The notes under the pieces are model-generated. The model saw only the letters and a list, made by a program, of their open reading frames with translations, had not been told where the DNA came from and did no database searches. A stretch of DNA of 64,000 nucleotides from Scleromitrula shiraiana (taxonomy: Eukaryota; Ascomycota; Leotiomycetes; Helotiales; Sclerotiniaceae): positions 1,700,001 to 1,764,000 of the forward strand of contig JABELC010000010.1 of NCBI GenBank assembly GCA_028455995.1, read 5' to 3'. The translations under genes and the position numbers were made by a program. Position 1 is the first letter of the stretch. Each line of letters begins with the position of its first letter. This document shows positions 11,062-21,955 of the stretch, in pieces.

Positions 11062-11719
11062 TCAAACAAAGTTGCGCATAATATTAACCTTAGTACAATT
11101 CTCCGCCTCCGGCTGTCCCTTACCCATAACCCAAACCAAATCCCTCGCCTTGTAACTTCCAAACTTATAATCACAAATCCAGAAGCGATTGAAAGGTTTC
11201 ACGCCCGCATCAGCATCAAACTCGTTGGCTCGACCCAATTGAGTCAACATGTCGTTGTTGTCTTCGTCAAATGTGAAGGAGGTGGCGGGAATCTTCTCAT
11301 CCAATGAGAGGATTGGGAATGCAACGTTGCTGGAGGGCTCGTAGATCAATCTGAGGGTCTCGGTGATGGTTATATTGCCGACTGGGACGTCGTGGGTGAT
11401 GGTTCCGGTGGTGTAGTTGTCGTTTCGTTGGGGATCTTCGACGAACTTGAATGTATCCTAGAAGGGGGGTCGAAGGGTTAGTATTGATAATTTGCGGGTG
11501 GAGTAGAAGGGATGAGTTGGAGAATCTACATACCTTGCTTCCACCTTCAAGGAAACAGAGACTTTGTTGTGTAGCACCGAGGTGGCAAGCGGAAAGGCCG
11601 ACACCATTGATATGTCTATCCTCGGAGCGGATGGTGAGAGCAAATGGTCCGGACTGATCAGCTGTGGATACAGTTGCGAATGTGAAGGCGATGCCTTTGA
11701 GGATGGTTGAGTAATGCAT
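11062..11719 (-). CDS. Small secreted protein of unknown function
   Basis: Two exons, 11719-11534 and 11457-11062, join in phase 0 across a 76-nt intron (GTATGT donor, a TACTAAC branch site, CTAG acceptor) to encode about 193 residues. The first 20 residues (MHYSTILKGIAFTFATVSTA) look like a signal peptide. The mature part is beta-rich in character and has four cysteines (ACHLG, SLCF, WICDY, ENCTK), which could form two disulfides. N-glycosylation sequons occur at NYT, NIT and NCT. There is no known catalytic motif. It stands alone, with long intergenic stretches on both sides. It could be a cell-wall-associated or effector-like protein, but no function can be assigned from sequence. Confidence 0.8.
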
Positions 11720-12675
11720 TTTGAACGAGTGTTTTATGTTTGAAGTATGAAATTCTGTATTGAAATTTGAGGTTTGAAAGTTGAAGTTGGGTTTGTTTAA
11801 CGATTGTTGGATGTTGAATTGACATTCAGATTGTGGAGGGAACGGGTCCTTTTATGGACTTCTATCGATCTCAGAATTCTTGGTATGACTTAATATTGGC
11901 GGTGTCAGGGCAATGTAAACACGATATGTGGGGGGAGGCTGGGACTTGCATATAGGTTCTATTTATAGACTCGAAGAATCAATTCAGTGAATTCAATGAG
12001 AGAGTGAATTTAATCGAGCAACCTGGAAAGGTATAAATTCCTCTGGGCAGGTTGCACTTGTTGTGTTGATAGGCAGGACGACTATTAAAAGTCTTCAACG
12101 CCGTGTTAAGGGCCCATCTATTCTAAAAGGGAAGGAACGTAGTATATTCTTCTCTAAATAATACAGACAAAGTATAATAGATTTTAATTCACTAGATGGT
12201 GGAGAGAAAATACCTACGTATTCTATAAATAACTCCCTACATATCTCCTACGTGGCTGGAGAATTAAATGTTGCAATTCGATCTCTATAAGTCACGAATG
12301 CCTGAATAGAAATTGAAACAATAGAGTCTCCAATATGGAATGGGTAGCCCTCTGTTTCAGTGACGTTGCTCGAAGACTAACAAAATAAGTCATGCATCAA
12401 CGTTGATGAGCAATTCCTGAATGAGGTCATCGGAGATATGTTCATGAAAAGTTGCAATATTTCCTTTAAGCAGTAACTGGTTCGGATCTAAGAGATATTT
12501 TTGTGATCTGTGGGGAAATATTGTACATGATGAGTAGACCTAGCCACTAGGAACGATCAAAATACAGTTTTATAGAGTTGCGTTAGCGCAACCTCAGCCC
12601 TGTAGATGGCTATGCTCTATTCAACGAATAGAATGAAGATTTAACAACCCGTGAAATCCGAATTATTGTCTCAGT
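11720..12675. other. Intergenic, promoter of the secreted-protein gene
   Basis: About 950 bp without a convincing frame. The part next to 11720 must hold the promoter of the secreted protein gene. A TATA-like element was not clear. Confidence 0.5.
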
Positions 12676-14279
12676 TTACACGGCAAAAAACATAGCTTTC
12701 CCAGAATTGACCACTGAAGGTCTTCCAACAGCTTCCATGAACATTTCAACAAACCTAATCAAAGTCATGTCCGTTCCTGTTCTATTTTTAGTCACAAAGG
12801 CATCAATAATACGAGTATGCTCTTCTTACCTCGCTGAGTGATGATTGATGCCGTGACAGGAAGTTGTTCTGTCTGGTTACTAATCCGAGATTGATACGGA
12901 ATCTGCCCAACTAATCAAGGCAAGTCAGAAAAGGGTTTGATTCATATTTCTAGAAATACATACCTGAGATTACCATTTCGGGTGCTTCAGGAAGAGGTGA
13001 TATCCACCATTGATGCCAAACAGGCTGAATGGAGTGCTCACTGAATGATTTCTAGCAATCGATGTATATAAACACAGAGGGTAGATTCTCACGGGGGATG
13101 ATCATCGCGGTAATTTGGTTTGACCTCTTCACTTTGCATGACAACTAAAGTGTTCATGGTGCCAACTTGCATCACGGTCTTGCGAAACCATTCGCCATAA
13201 ACGTGCATTCGTCGTCTACTTTCCTGATACTGCTCGCCCGTGATCTGGCTTCCCATTTTCCTGACAGAAGAAAATTAGTTCTGAATTAGAAGATAAGGGA
13301 ACACAAACTCACCAGCTCCGCGACACAGTTGGGTTTACAAAAGGTGTCCGTCCAAATCTTCTCGAATATTCATCTTTGAAAAGTTGTGTATTGTGATAGT
13401 TTGCATAGAGAAAAGTGCACCCAGCTCATTTAAACGAGAACCATCAGGTATCTTCCTAGCATTTTTTCCATTTGGAAGGTCTTCAGTGCGTGGCCCAGCA
13501 ATTAAAACCGTATGGAAGAACTTTTCATGAAAAGCATCATCCAATTCGCGTGATTTAGTGATGTGTTCCTCTATGACGGATGATAAAACTGAGTGGCTTT
13601 GAGGGAGGAAGATAACAGTTACCAATGCGCGCTCTTCGAGATAAGTTGGCTTGAATTCCTAAAGTGTGTCAGAACGTATTACATTTGAATTCAAATAGGT
13701 TACTTACTAGGGCGATGGGCCGGGCAACGTATCTCTTATCCCCCAACTCAAAAAAGACACCTTCATCGACAAAGTTTACATCACCGTTATCGGCAGGTGT
13801 TTGCCTCACCCCATGTTTGAGGATATCCATGCTGGATTTTGTCTCTGGGAATAACTGCAAATGATATAAAAAAAACTCAGAAGCCGGCTGAGAGAAAGGT
13901 GTAGATTTTGCTGCTGGAGAGTAAATCTCTTTTAAAGAACGGTGACGATTAGAAATTTACCATTTCAATACTCACCGCTGCTTGCAGTAACTTGGTGGGG
14001 AGAAACAGTTTGTCTAGGCCAAGAGGAATATTTTCCCAGTTCAACTTCGATATCTCGGTTTTGAATTACCAAGTTGCAACGAGTATAGTCAATATCTGAA
14101 TTGGAATTACACAATTGAGACGAGATGTTGGATCTCTCTGGTCACTTGGGTAAATTTCCCAATGCCGCAGAGAGCATTATACCTACATTGCTTTACGGAC
14201 ATGTTTACTTACTCTCCAAAGACATTGATACAATAACGAGTTTGTTGATTGTCCGAGAGAGTACTTCGAGCTCATACAT
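12676..14279 (-). pseudogene. Amidase with Arp1-like N-terminal domain, catalytic core deleted
   Basis: Eight exons can be placed on the minus strand: 14279-14213, 14095-13976, 13928-13708, 13658-13313, 13260-13093, 13040-12964, 12910-12830 and 12776-12676. All seven introns have good borders, and phases match at every junction. The N-terminal part (FFELGDKRYVARPIAL, then DDAFHEKFFHTVLIAGP) resembles the Arp1-type domain found in front of fungal amidases. The C-terminal part (FGRTPFVNPTVSRSW, ITGEQYQESRRRMHVYGEWF, VGQIPYQSRI, VGRPSVVNSG) resembles the end of an amidase. The Ser-rich amidase signature and the Lys-Ser-Ser triad that should lie between them are absent. Exon 4 goes directly from NELGALFSMQ to TQLFKDEYSRRF and is one base out of frame. 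A deletion of roughly 250 residues near 13385-13410 is the simplest reading. The first two exons are less certain than the rest. Confidence 0.75.
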
Positions 14280-15469
14280 CTACCTACGAATGTAGTAGTT
14301 GTAGAGTTTTGATTTTTATGTGACTAAGCAAATAATCGGAAATCAACTAGTCGAGATTCAAGCAGAGGCCTTTTCTTCTACTCCGATAGATATAACCTCC
14401 CCGAATACCACATCGAGTTCTCAAGCTTTAATGCCATTTAAATAAGTGCAAAAAGACGAAGCCACATCACCACATTATTGATTCTCGGCATCCTCGCCAA
14501 TCAATTTGTTGAAGAGAAAAAATTTCATCATAAGCATGCAGATATGCAGGTGCAGCCACGGTAGCTTACTTACGATTTCGTCAGCACCCCAATTAGGTAT
14601 TCAGCACGAATCCATAGTTAGGCAACGTTGAGAATTCTGAATGCATCATAGAAAGCGGTGAATAGAAGGCATATAATTTACTTTCTCTTGTCTTGTGTTG
14701 TCTCATATAGTACTCTGAATGAAGTATTTGGTTCGGTTTCTTGCGAGTGTTTAAGGAATATAGCACGACGGAAACTGGTACCAATTTTCTCGGAACACTA
14801 CCAGCCACTTTCATAGAAAAGACCTTGCCTGCATACACGACCAATGTCACCTGCACTTTGACTGACTATTTTGCGCATTTATTTGTGGCACCTTCTTCCT
14901 TCCGCCTCCATTTGACATATTTTGCTGACAACCCCAACATGGTATTGGTGATGGTGCCCCCAATCAGATACATTAACCTACCACCATTACCCCCCAATAT
15001 GGAAACAAAAAAGAGGCTGAACATAAGTACAGTTGATGGTAACTAAGTGGGACTGATCTTCTGTGCTGTATTGCATGTACCAAATGCCCCAATTGTTAGA
15101 AATCATTTTCTAGTAAGATCTTTGTCGATCTTCGTATGTTCAGTGTCATTGTGTTATTGAGATATCGATAATTTTTTGTACCTGCATCAAGTCTTCTTGC
15201 TCTGAGATTGTTGATAGCTTTTGATGTGAAAGAATTTTTTCTTGCAATATTTATTGTGTTATTAGACTGTCACGAAATCAATAGGAGGGGCTTGTCCTAC
15301 ATGTCGAACCGTATTCCTGCGACCGAACGTTTAAATCGGATTCTCGAAGACTTGTGATATTACAGTTTAAATGAATATATAACATTCGAAACGAGCACTG
15401 TGGGGAATTCGACTTGCATATTCAGGTCTCACGAAAATTATCCTGGTCTGCGATTCGGGCCAAGTCGTC
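14280..15469. other. Intergenic, no supported gene
   Basis: About 1.2 kb. A 101-codon frame at 14741-15046 (+) and an overlapping minus-strand frame were examined. Neither has a domain or a convincing start context. The right end carries the promoter of the cysteine-rich surface protein. Confidence 0.5.
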
Positions 15470-17745
15470 ATGCGGTGGGTATCCATATATTTGCGTTGCA
15501 CAACTGCGCTCGCAATAGCGAACATTCAAGGAGCATTCCCAGAAGAGGACCCACACAACGATCAGGGGATCTCGTTCAAAGCAAATGAAGATCAATATAC
15601 GATGGCGAATTCGCAGAAGGAAGAGGAAGTAGGAGAGAAATATCAAAACAATTTTCAGACATGTGTAGATGGAGCCGTGGAAGGGTGCGCCCCCGCCTAT
15701 CGAGTTTCCGAGAATGACTTTCTTATACCTACGACCACCGAGGCTATGATAATTACCAAATTTCCAAAAGAATCTCATCCGGCTTTGTTTAAAAGGAAAT
15801 TGGGTTCGAATCATTGGGATAAGATACATGAGGCAATCCAGGGACGTAAACGCGATGCGTCGGTTTGTCCAAGCGATTATCAATTATGCCCGAAGTCAAT
15901 GGATGGTGGGTGTTGTCCTAACGATCGATCGTGCGGCAAGAGTAGTTGCTATCTGACGACTAGCGCTTCAGCTACAGCCTCAGCATGTGGATTATCAGGA
16001 TATACACCTTGTGGAATTGATGAAGGAGGTGAGACTACATGCGATTATATAAATTGTTATAAACTAACGAACGAATAGGTGGATGTTGCCCAACTGGTTA
16101 CTTCTGTGCAATCGATGGGTGCAGTGCTTCTCCAGGAGTATCTTATAGCGAAACGTGTGGAGCTGGTTCATATCTCTGCCCAGCATCGTTGAACTATGGA
16201 TGTTGTCAAAATGGCATGGGTTGTGGCTTGAGCGATTGTTATTCGACGGCCATAACGACTTTCACGTTTACGGAGGTTGTTACTACAACAAGCGATTCGC
16301 ACATCAAAACTTTCACATCTACAGTTGTGACTGCATCTACTCCTACCTCACCGGCTGTACCAGCAAGCACAAAACCTTCTGCCGTCCCAAAGATTACGCC
16401 TACCCCAACAGCTATAGCCAAAATTAAAGCATCTAATTCTGCTGGCAGTACATCATCCAGTAGTGGTCTCACAAAACCCGAGATTGGAGGGATTATAGGT
16501 GGTGCCGTGTTAATACTTATAGTTATCTTCATAGCAACGTTTTGCATACTTCGCCGTATGAAGAAAGTAACCAAAGTATACAAAGAAGCCAAAACCCCCA
16601 CTGGTTCCAATGTAACACGTTCGCACCGACAACAGCCCGCCTATCTATCTCCATCAGAGTTCGATTCCGTATCAATCGATCCCTACCAAGTAAATGGATC
16701 AGAGCAATCCCGCAGCGTACGAAACAACTCTCACCCAACCGAGCCATTTAACTCCAGTCGTCACGAAGGCCTCGAGGCCGTTGAAGAAAGTTCCTCCCCC
16801 CCTATCTTCACCACTCCCTTTTCTCCATACTCACCATTCGATGTAATCTCCCCACGATCTCACCCCCGACCCTCAAACCCCTCACACACCTACCACACTG
16901 TCCCCGTCTCCGAATCCGCATACTCTCAAACCTCCTCCGGGCGTCGCAACCCCTCCGTTGAATCCACCCCTCCCCACCAAACACCCTACAGCGGATCCTC
17001 CCAACCACAATCATACTTCGACATCCCACCGCACTCCTACTCCCAACAAGCCCACGATCTCCGCAATCAAAACCTCCGCCACGGCCACGACGTAAGCGTA
17101 AGCCCCATCCATCGACCCAGCCAACACGGCCGCAATTGGAGCGATGCCAGCGACGTGAGTAGGTCATCCTCAAGCCCACTGGTCGAGCTTGACGCAGGCG
17201 ATGATGGGAATTTGAAATTTGGGCTGTCGAAAGCGTGGAAGGTGTTGGGGTTGGGAGATTGGAAGGGGAAGATGGCGATGGGGAGGAAGAGGAGTCAGGC
17301 GACGTTGTCGACAATTGCGTCGGTTTCGGTGGGGAGGTTGGGGTTGGAATCTCGAGGGGGGACGTTGGAGAGGGAACAGGGGGGACGGCTGGAGGGCGTG
17401 GAGGAGGAGAGGGGGAGTTTTATTGCGGGGGGTCATGGGGATTTTGATGAGAGGGAGAGGGAGAGGGAGGTTGTAAGTCCAAGAGAGGAGGTCGGTGGTG
17501 ATGGTGATGATAATGAGATTCGAGAGTCGAGACCAAGGAGTAGAGAATCTAGAGCCTCGAGACCGAGAAGTGGAATGAGTAATGCGGAGCTAAGGGAAGC
17601 GAGTATTAAGAATCTTGCAAAGGGGAAGAATAAGCCGAAGGAGGTTGTTGTTAGGAATTCGAGGGGGAGTGCGGGGTCGAATGGGGGAGCGGGTACGGGA
17701 TTGGGGAGGAGTGATAGTAAGGCTGAAGAGGCGGGTTATATATGA
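15470..17745 (+). CDS. Cysteine-rich single-pass cell-surface protein
   Basis: Exons 15470-16028 and 16079-17745 join across a 50-nt intron (GTGAGA donor, AATAG acceptor) to give about 741 residues. The N-terminus (MRWVSIYLRCTTALAIA) is a likely signal peptide. Residues about 130-240 hold three cysteine modules with the pattern C-x-C-x-CC-x-C-x-C (for example CPSDYQLCP...GGCCPN, then GGCCPTGYFC and YGCCQNGMGC), as in fungal carbohydrate-associated surface proteins. A Ser/Thr-rich stalk follows, then one membrane span at about 322-344 (GGAVLILIVIFIATFCI) and a basic stop-transfer (RRMKK). The 400-residue cytosolic tail is Pro/Ser-rich and then Arg/Glu/Gly-rich. This is the layout of a wall sensor, resembling WSC-type sensors without the WSC domain. 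The sensor role is an inference. The start codon is the first ATG with a hydrophobic leader. Confidence 0.85.
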
Positions 17746-18294
17746 TTGATTGGATTTATGCTAATGTTGCAGATATGTTTATGAGATATGATGTCATATT
17801 TGTGGATTTACATGTGGATATGGATATGAATGAGTTTATGGGTTTGGGTTTGGATGGGTGTAATAATATGGACTGAATTGAGGGAATTACGGTATATGGG
17901 ATATGAAATATGGACTCGGGAATAAGTGTCTTGCAATGAAAGACAGCATTTTGGTAATAATTATACAGCACAATACCAAGTCAATAGCTTAATGCGACAA
18001 CATAAACATGACACGAGGTGAATGAACTGCTAGAGGAGAATAAGAGTGAAGAATGAACCCCTTTTTCATTTGAGTTTTCCGATATTTCGTAGTGTATTTT
18101 TAGGCATTTCCAATTCCATTAACTATTCAGATTAGAGTAGACAACAATGTCCAGAGTCATACCGGTATCTATTCATAACCATAACATCATTGAATTGCAT
18201 TCAAACAGGTCCCAAAGTTTTCAGACGTCCTAGTTCCAAGAGACATCCATCTATACACTTATTTATCTATCCGTTCATCCACCAAACACACCCA
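17746..18294. other. Convergent 3' intergenic region
   Basis: About 550 bp between the ends of the surface protein gene and the FSH-type hydrolase gene. It is AT-rich with GT-rich imperfect repeats (ggatatggatatg-like). No gene was seen. Confidence 0.5.
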
Positions 18295-19158
18295 TTACTC
18301 AAAAGCCACCTTCCCCGCCCACTCCACCAACGCCACCAACTCATTCGAAACCCTACTCGTCCTCGGAATATCATGCCCACCCCCATGATCCCAAACCCTC
18401 TTCCTCCCCCCACAAAACCGTGCCAAATTCAACCCAGCCAGCCATCTCGGATCCTTCCCTCCATAAACATGAACCGTCGGAATCTGTATCCTCATCTCGT
18501 CTGCCATCTCTATTCCATACGGATTCTCCCCATCTAATTGCATCCGCAATATCGAGTCCTCCTCCTTGTTATTCCAGTAGTCGTCTCCTGGGTTTGAGGT
18601 TTCCACGCTGTTGGCTGTGCTGAATAATTCCTTTACAGATTTCTCCTCCAGCTCTCTCGCTCGTTGCGGGATTAAGATTTGATGATCTTCGATGATAGAT
18701 AACGGTAATCCACCACAAATAAAAATCGCGAATTTAAAAGGAGGCGGGATATGTGGATGAGTAGATTGATGATCGAGGAGATAACTAGCTATGAGAGCGC
18801 ATCCTTGAGAAAAACATAATACACCATCGTAAGGACCATTTTTCTCAATGTGTTGTTGTAGGAAGGAGTAGGAGTCGCGGATATGAGGGGCGCTGGGACT
18901 GTGGTAGAAGGCGTGGTAGGGGCCGGAGAAGAAGAGGGATACGCCAGCGGCGGGCGTGGAGGTGTAGGGTCCGTCGATGAAGTCGAATGTGTAGGAGGGT
19001 GGTAGGAGTCGGCGGAATGTGGCTATGGGAAGTGGTTATGTTAGTTCACTTGTTTGTTGAGGAGGGGGAGAGGCGCATGGAGGGGTTGATGTATTACCTG
19101 TTTGGATCATGAAGATCTCGGCACTGGTGCCTTTGCCATGTAAACATAAGAGTCTCAT
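18295..19158 (-). CDS. FSH1-family serine hydrolase
   Basis: Exons 19158-19098 and 19022-18295 join across a 75-nt intron (GTAATA donor, CCATAG acceptor) to encode about 262 residues, the usual size for the FSH1 family. The protein opens with MRLLCLHGKGTSAEIF, the signature start of this family. The first strand and the HG oxyanion motif are therefore visible. The nucleophile elbow GVLCFSQGCA places the catalytic Ser at about residue 92. VYGGKDPRWL supplies the Asp, and DHGGGHDIPR the His. All three catalytic positions are intact. Homologues are small cytosolic esterases related to human OVCA2. In fungi they also occur in polyketide clusters, but no such cluster is visible here. Substrate unknown. 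Confidence 0.92.
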
Positions 19159-20178
19159 CTTTACCTCTTTTACCTTCTTGTTCTTTTGCAATATATGAAA
19201 TCTATTTCTGATCTTACAGAACCCAAGAAAAATACTTATCAACTTTTCAAAAGATTTATGAGGAACATATCTTTTATATTTATGTAGGTGATTTCGGTCG
19301 GTCCGTCCCGCAGTGCACCGTTACGTTACATAAAGTTGTAGTGTACTGTAAGCAATCATTCCGATTCTCGAACATGATACAAACCGACAGTCAGCATTGT
19401 CAGCGTAGAAGCTTAGGGATATACTTCATCCCTGCGCGGATTCCCCATTGTATCTGGACTCATTGCGTAACGTTTGTACGAAGCGTATAGATTTCTCTTT
19501 TTGGGGGTTAAAAGTTTTGGCACGGAATATCAGATCGCAACATTTTTGGTGCTTTGGTATCGTTAGCTTGCTGTGAGGTCCGTGCTTCCTTGGTTTCAGG
19601 GGTGCTGGATATGTAAATTTCGCATCGCGTACTTCTGTAGGCTTGGGTTTGATATTATTACATTTGTTTTCTATTACAATACCATAGGTACATATACAAC
19701 ATCTAATGTTTGGAAAAATGAGTGTGTTCTTGTGTTACAATACTCAAATAGTTGTATTACTCCGGTGTCCGAGATATATATTACTGCACAAAAGGAGAAT
19801 TTTATCTACATCTCGGTCCTCGGAGCCCGGAGTCGTTCATGGGAATACTGTACTGTGAGCCCTATGGTTTTATACCCACCGCAAATAGATGTATGTGTTG
19901 GTGGTTGGACTTTTGATAGGTTCTATTTATGTATAGGATAGGTCCTGCCGGAATTACCTTGGTCTGTTGACTGTCATATTGTGAGGGAGGTCTCTTGATT
20001 AGATTATCTCATATTCTGTTCTTATTTACCCCTAATGTAAAGTCTGATAGTATCACCTAGAGTGAGATGAAAAAAATATCCGGCAAAGGTAAACACTCAT
20101 TAATATTACATCTATAATCTCCATGCAAATTAACATACTGCCCACGACTGCTACATCATAAACACAAATTAGGTACAT
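19159..20178. other. Intergenic, no supported gene
   Basis: About 1 kb. A 122-codon frame at 19573-19941 (+) was considered and set aside because it has no domain and a biased composition typical of AT-rich spacer. The promoter of the FSH-type gene lies at the left end. Confidence 0.5.
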
Positions 20179-21955
20179 TTACAGCACTATCTTCCCGAGC
20201 TTCACAAACGCCTTTTGTGGTTGGCGTGTAATCCCATCAATTCCTGCATATCCCCCAAGAGATTCCGGTATCTCTAGAATTTCAAAATTCCAGACAACCA
20301 GCGCCATGATGATTCTCACTTCCATTTGAGCCAGCCTCCTACCCCAACACTGTCGTATGCCCATACCAAAACCTAAATGTGGCCCAGCGGCACCATCAAA
20401 CTCGACATCGCCGTCTTCTTTTTGAACGAGCCAGCGTTCAGGTTCGAAGATTCTCATATCTTTGGTCTCATCCCAGTTTTCTCGAACTTTCGCCGCTTTG
20501 GAAGTTGGGCTTCTCGTGTCATAATCCACAGGTAAGGAGGGTGAAAGATATCCCGGTCCGGCATTGACCATAAATATCTGACATCCTTTTGAGACTTTCC
20601 TCCCCAGAATTTGCGTGTCACACATTGCCTCTCGTACTATGCTGAAGGGTGTCAAGCGATGCATCTCTTCAATCACAGCCTCTAGGTAGGGGATCTTAGC
20701 ATTCCTCAATTCGTCATATCTAGGCAAACGTTTTTCGTCGACTGCCTCTGGAAGTGCAGAGTACAAAGCAGATCGGAGTTTCGTTTGGACATGAGGATAT
20801 CCCGTAAGGAACTTGGTAACCCAGCACATCGAGCCACCGCTAGTATGATGGCCAGCCCATAAATCGGCAAAGGTCTAGACGCTTAGGATTACCCATACAA
20901 CTTTCATGGATAGACTGTGGATATTGACTTACCTCGTCTATCCAACTCTGACTTTCAAATTGTGGTTCTCGACCTTGTTTCTTTGCAGCAGCCTCTTCCC
21001 GCATCAAAGTATGCTCCAATGCCGATCTAACCTCTCCTGATTGATAATTCTCAATAGCCTTCTTCAATTGTTGTGAAACAACTAGATTCTTCTGGGAAAA
21101 TATCTTCTTGTACCAAGACTGGTGCTTCCACCACCAATGGCTGATTCTTGGAGACCAAGAGACCGAGGCCATTTCCACGACGTGTACGGAATCGTGAAGA
21201 GCCAGAAGAAATGGACTAATCTCTGCTTGGGGAAACTTCACCGGCTCATCGGGAAGCCCGTCGGGTATTTGTGATTGCTTAAGATTCGATAGGAGTTCCA
21301 TCTGTGGATCTATAGCCGAGTCCAAAAGGTTCTCCCCGAATGCGTACTTTAGCATCACATCAAGTGCAATAAACTTATAATCATCGTCCACGTTAAACGG
21401 CCTCCCATTCGCAAGATTCACTTTGAGTTCGAATAATTTCAGCAACTCAATCCCCTTAGAATACATAGCCGGACCCATAACCCGACCAAGAAAACTCGGC
21501 GTCATAAGATCCTGCTTCAAATGTCTCCGATACTTAAATTCGGTACCAGTCTTATACCTCGCATGAAAATCCCCCATACATTCCATCGCATCACTTAGAA
21601 CAGTCGATTTATCGAATTCCGGTCTCCTCATCAAAATATCTTGGGATTCCCTAAAATCAGCAACAAGGATCCATGGTTTAGAAAACGGATGCACGAATAC
21701 TTGACAGATAGGTGATTTCATATTCTCGACCTGATGGGCTAGCCAGGCGCTGAATTCGCGCGTTTCGCGGATTTCCCGCGTCATGGAGGGCGCGTCGCCG
21801 AATATGGAGGTCCTGGTGGTGGGGTTGTAGGGGATTCCGGGGAGGGGCGCGGGGAGAAGGTATTGGTGGAGGGTGTAGAGGAAGAGAAGAATACTACAGA
21901 TTATTGTTATTATCTGTGGAACTGAGTCCAGCGATATTTTCGTATCCCACAACAT
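20179..21955 (-). CDS. Cytochrome P450 monooxygenase
   Basis: Exons 21955-20933 and 20874-20179 join in phase 0 across a 58-nt intron (GTAAGT donor, TCTAG acceptor), giving about 572 residues. An N-terminal membrane anchor lies at about residues 13-33 (IITIICSILLFLYTLHQYLL), followed by a proline hinge (PAPLPGIPYNP). The I-helix motif reads AGHHTSGG (about 348-355), with His where most P450s have Asp or Glu before Thr. The ExxR motif is EMHR at about 411-414, PERW is at 486-489, and the heme loop FGMGIRQCWGRR puts the axial Cys at about 517. All core motifs are present, so it is probably an active ER-membrane P450. Substrate unknown. It has no secondary-metabolite backbone gene nearby. The ATG at 21955 was chosen because the upstream extension starts at a non-ATG codon. 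Confidence 0.93.

Noticed and set aside
14741..15046. 101-codon frame on the plus strand
   Set aside because: No domain, no splice partners, AT-rich spacer composition.
19573..19941. 122-codon frame on the plus strand
   Set aside because: Biased composition (Tyr/Phe/Cys-rich) and no conserved motif.
11062..21955. Secondary-metabolite cluster containing the amidase relic, FSH-type hydrolase and P450
   Set aside because: No polyketide synthase, peptide synthetase, terpene cyclase or transporter lies in the window, and the genes are widely spaced.
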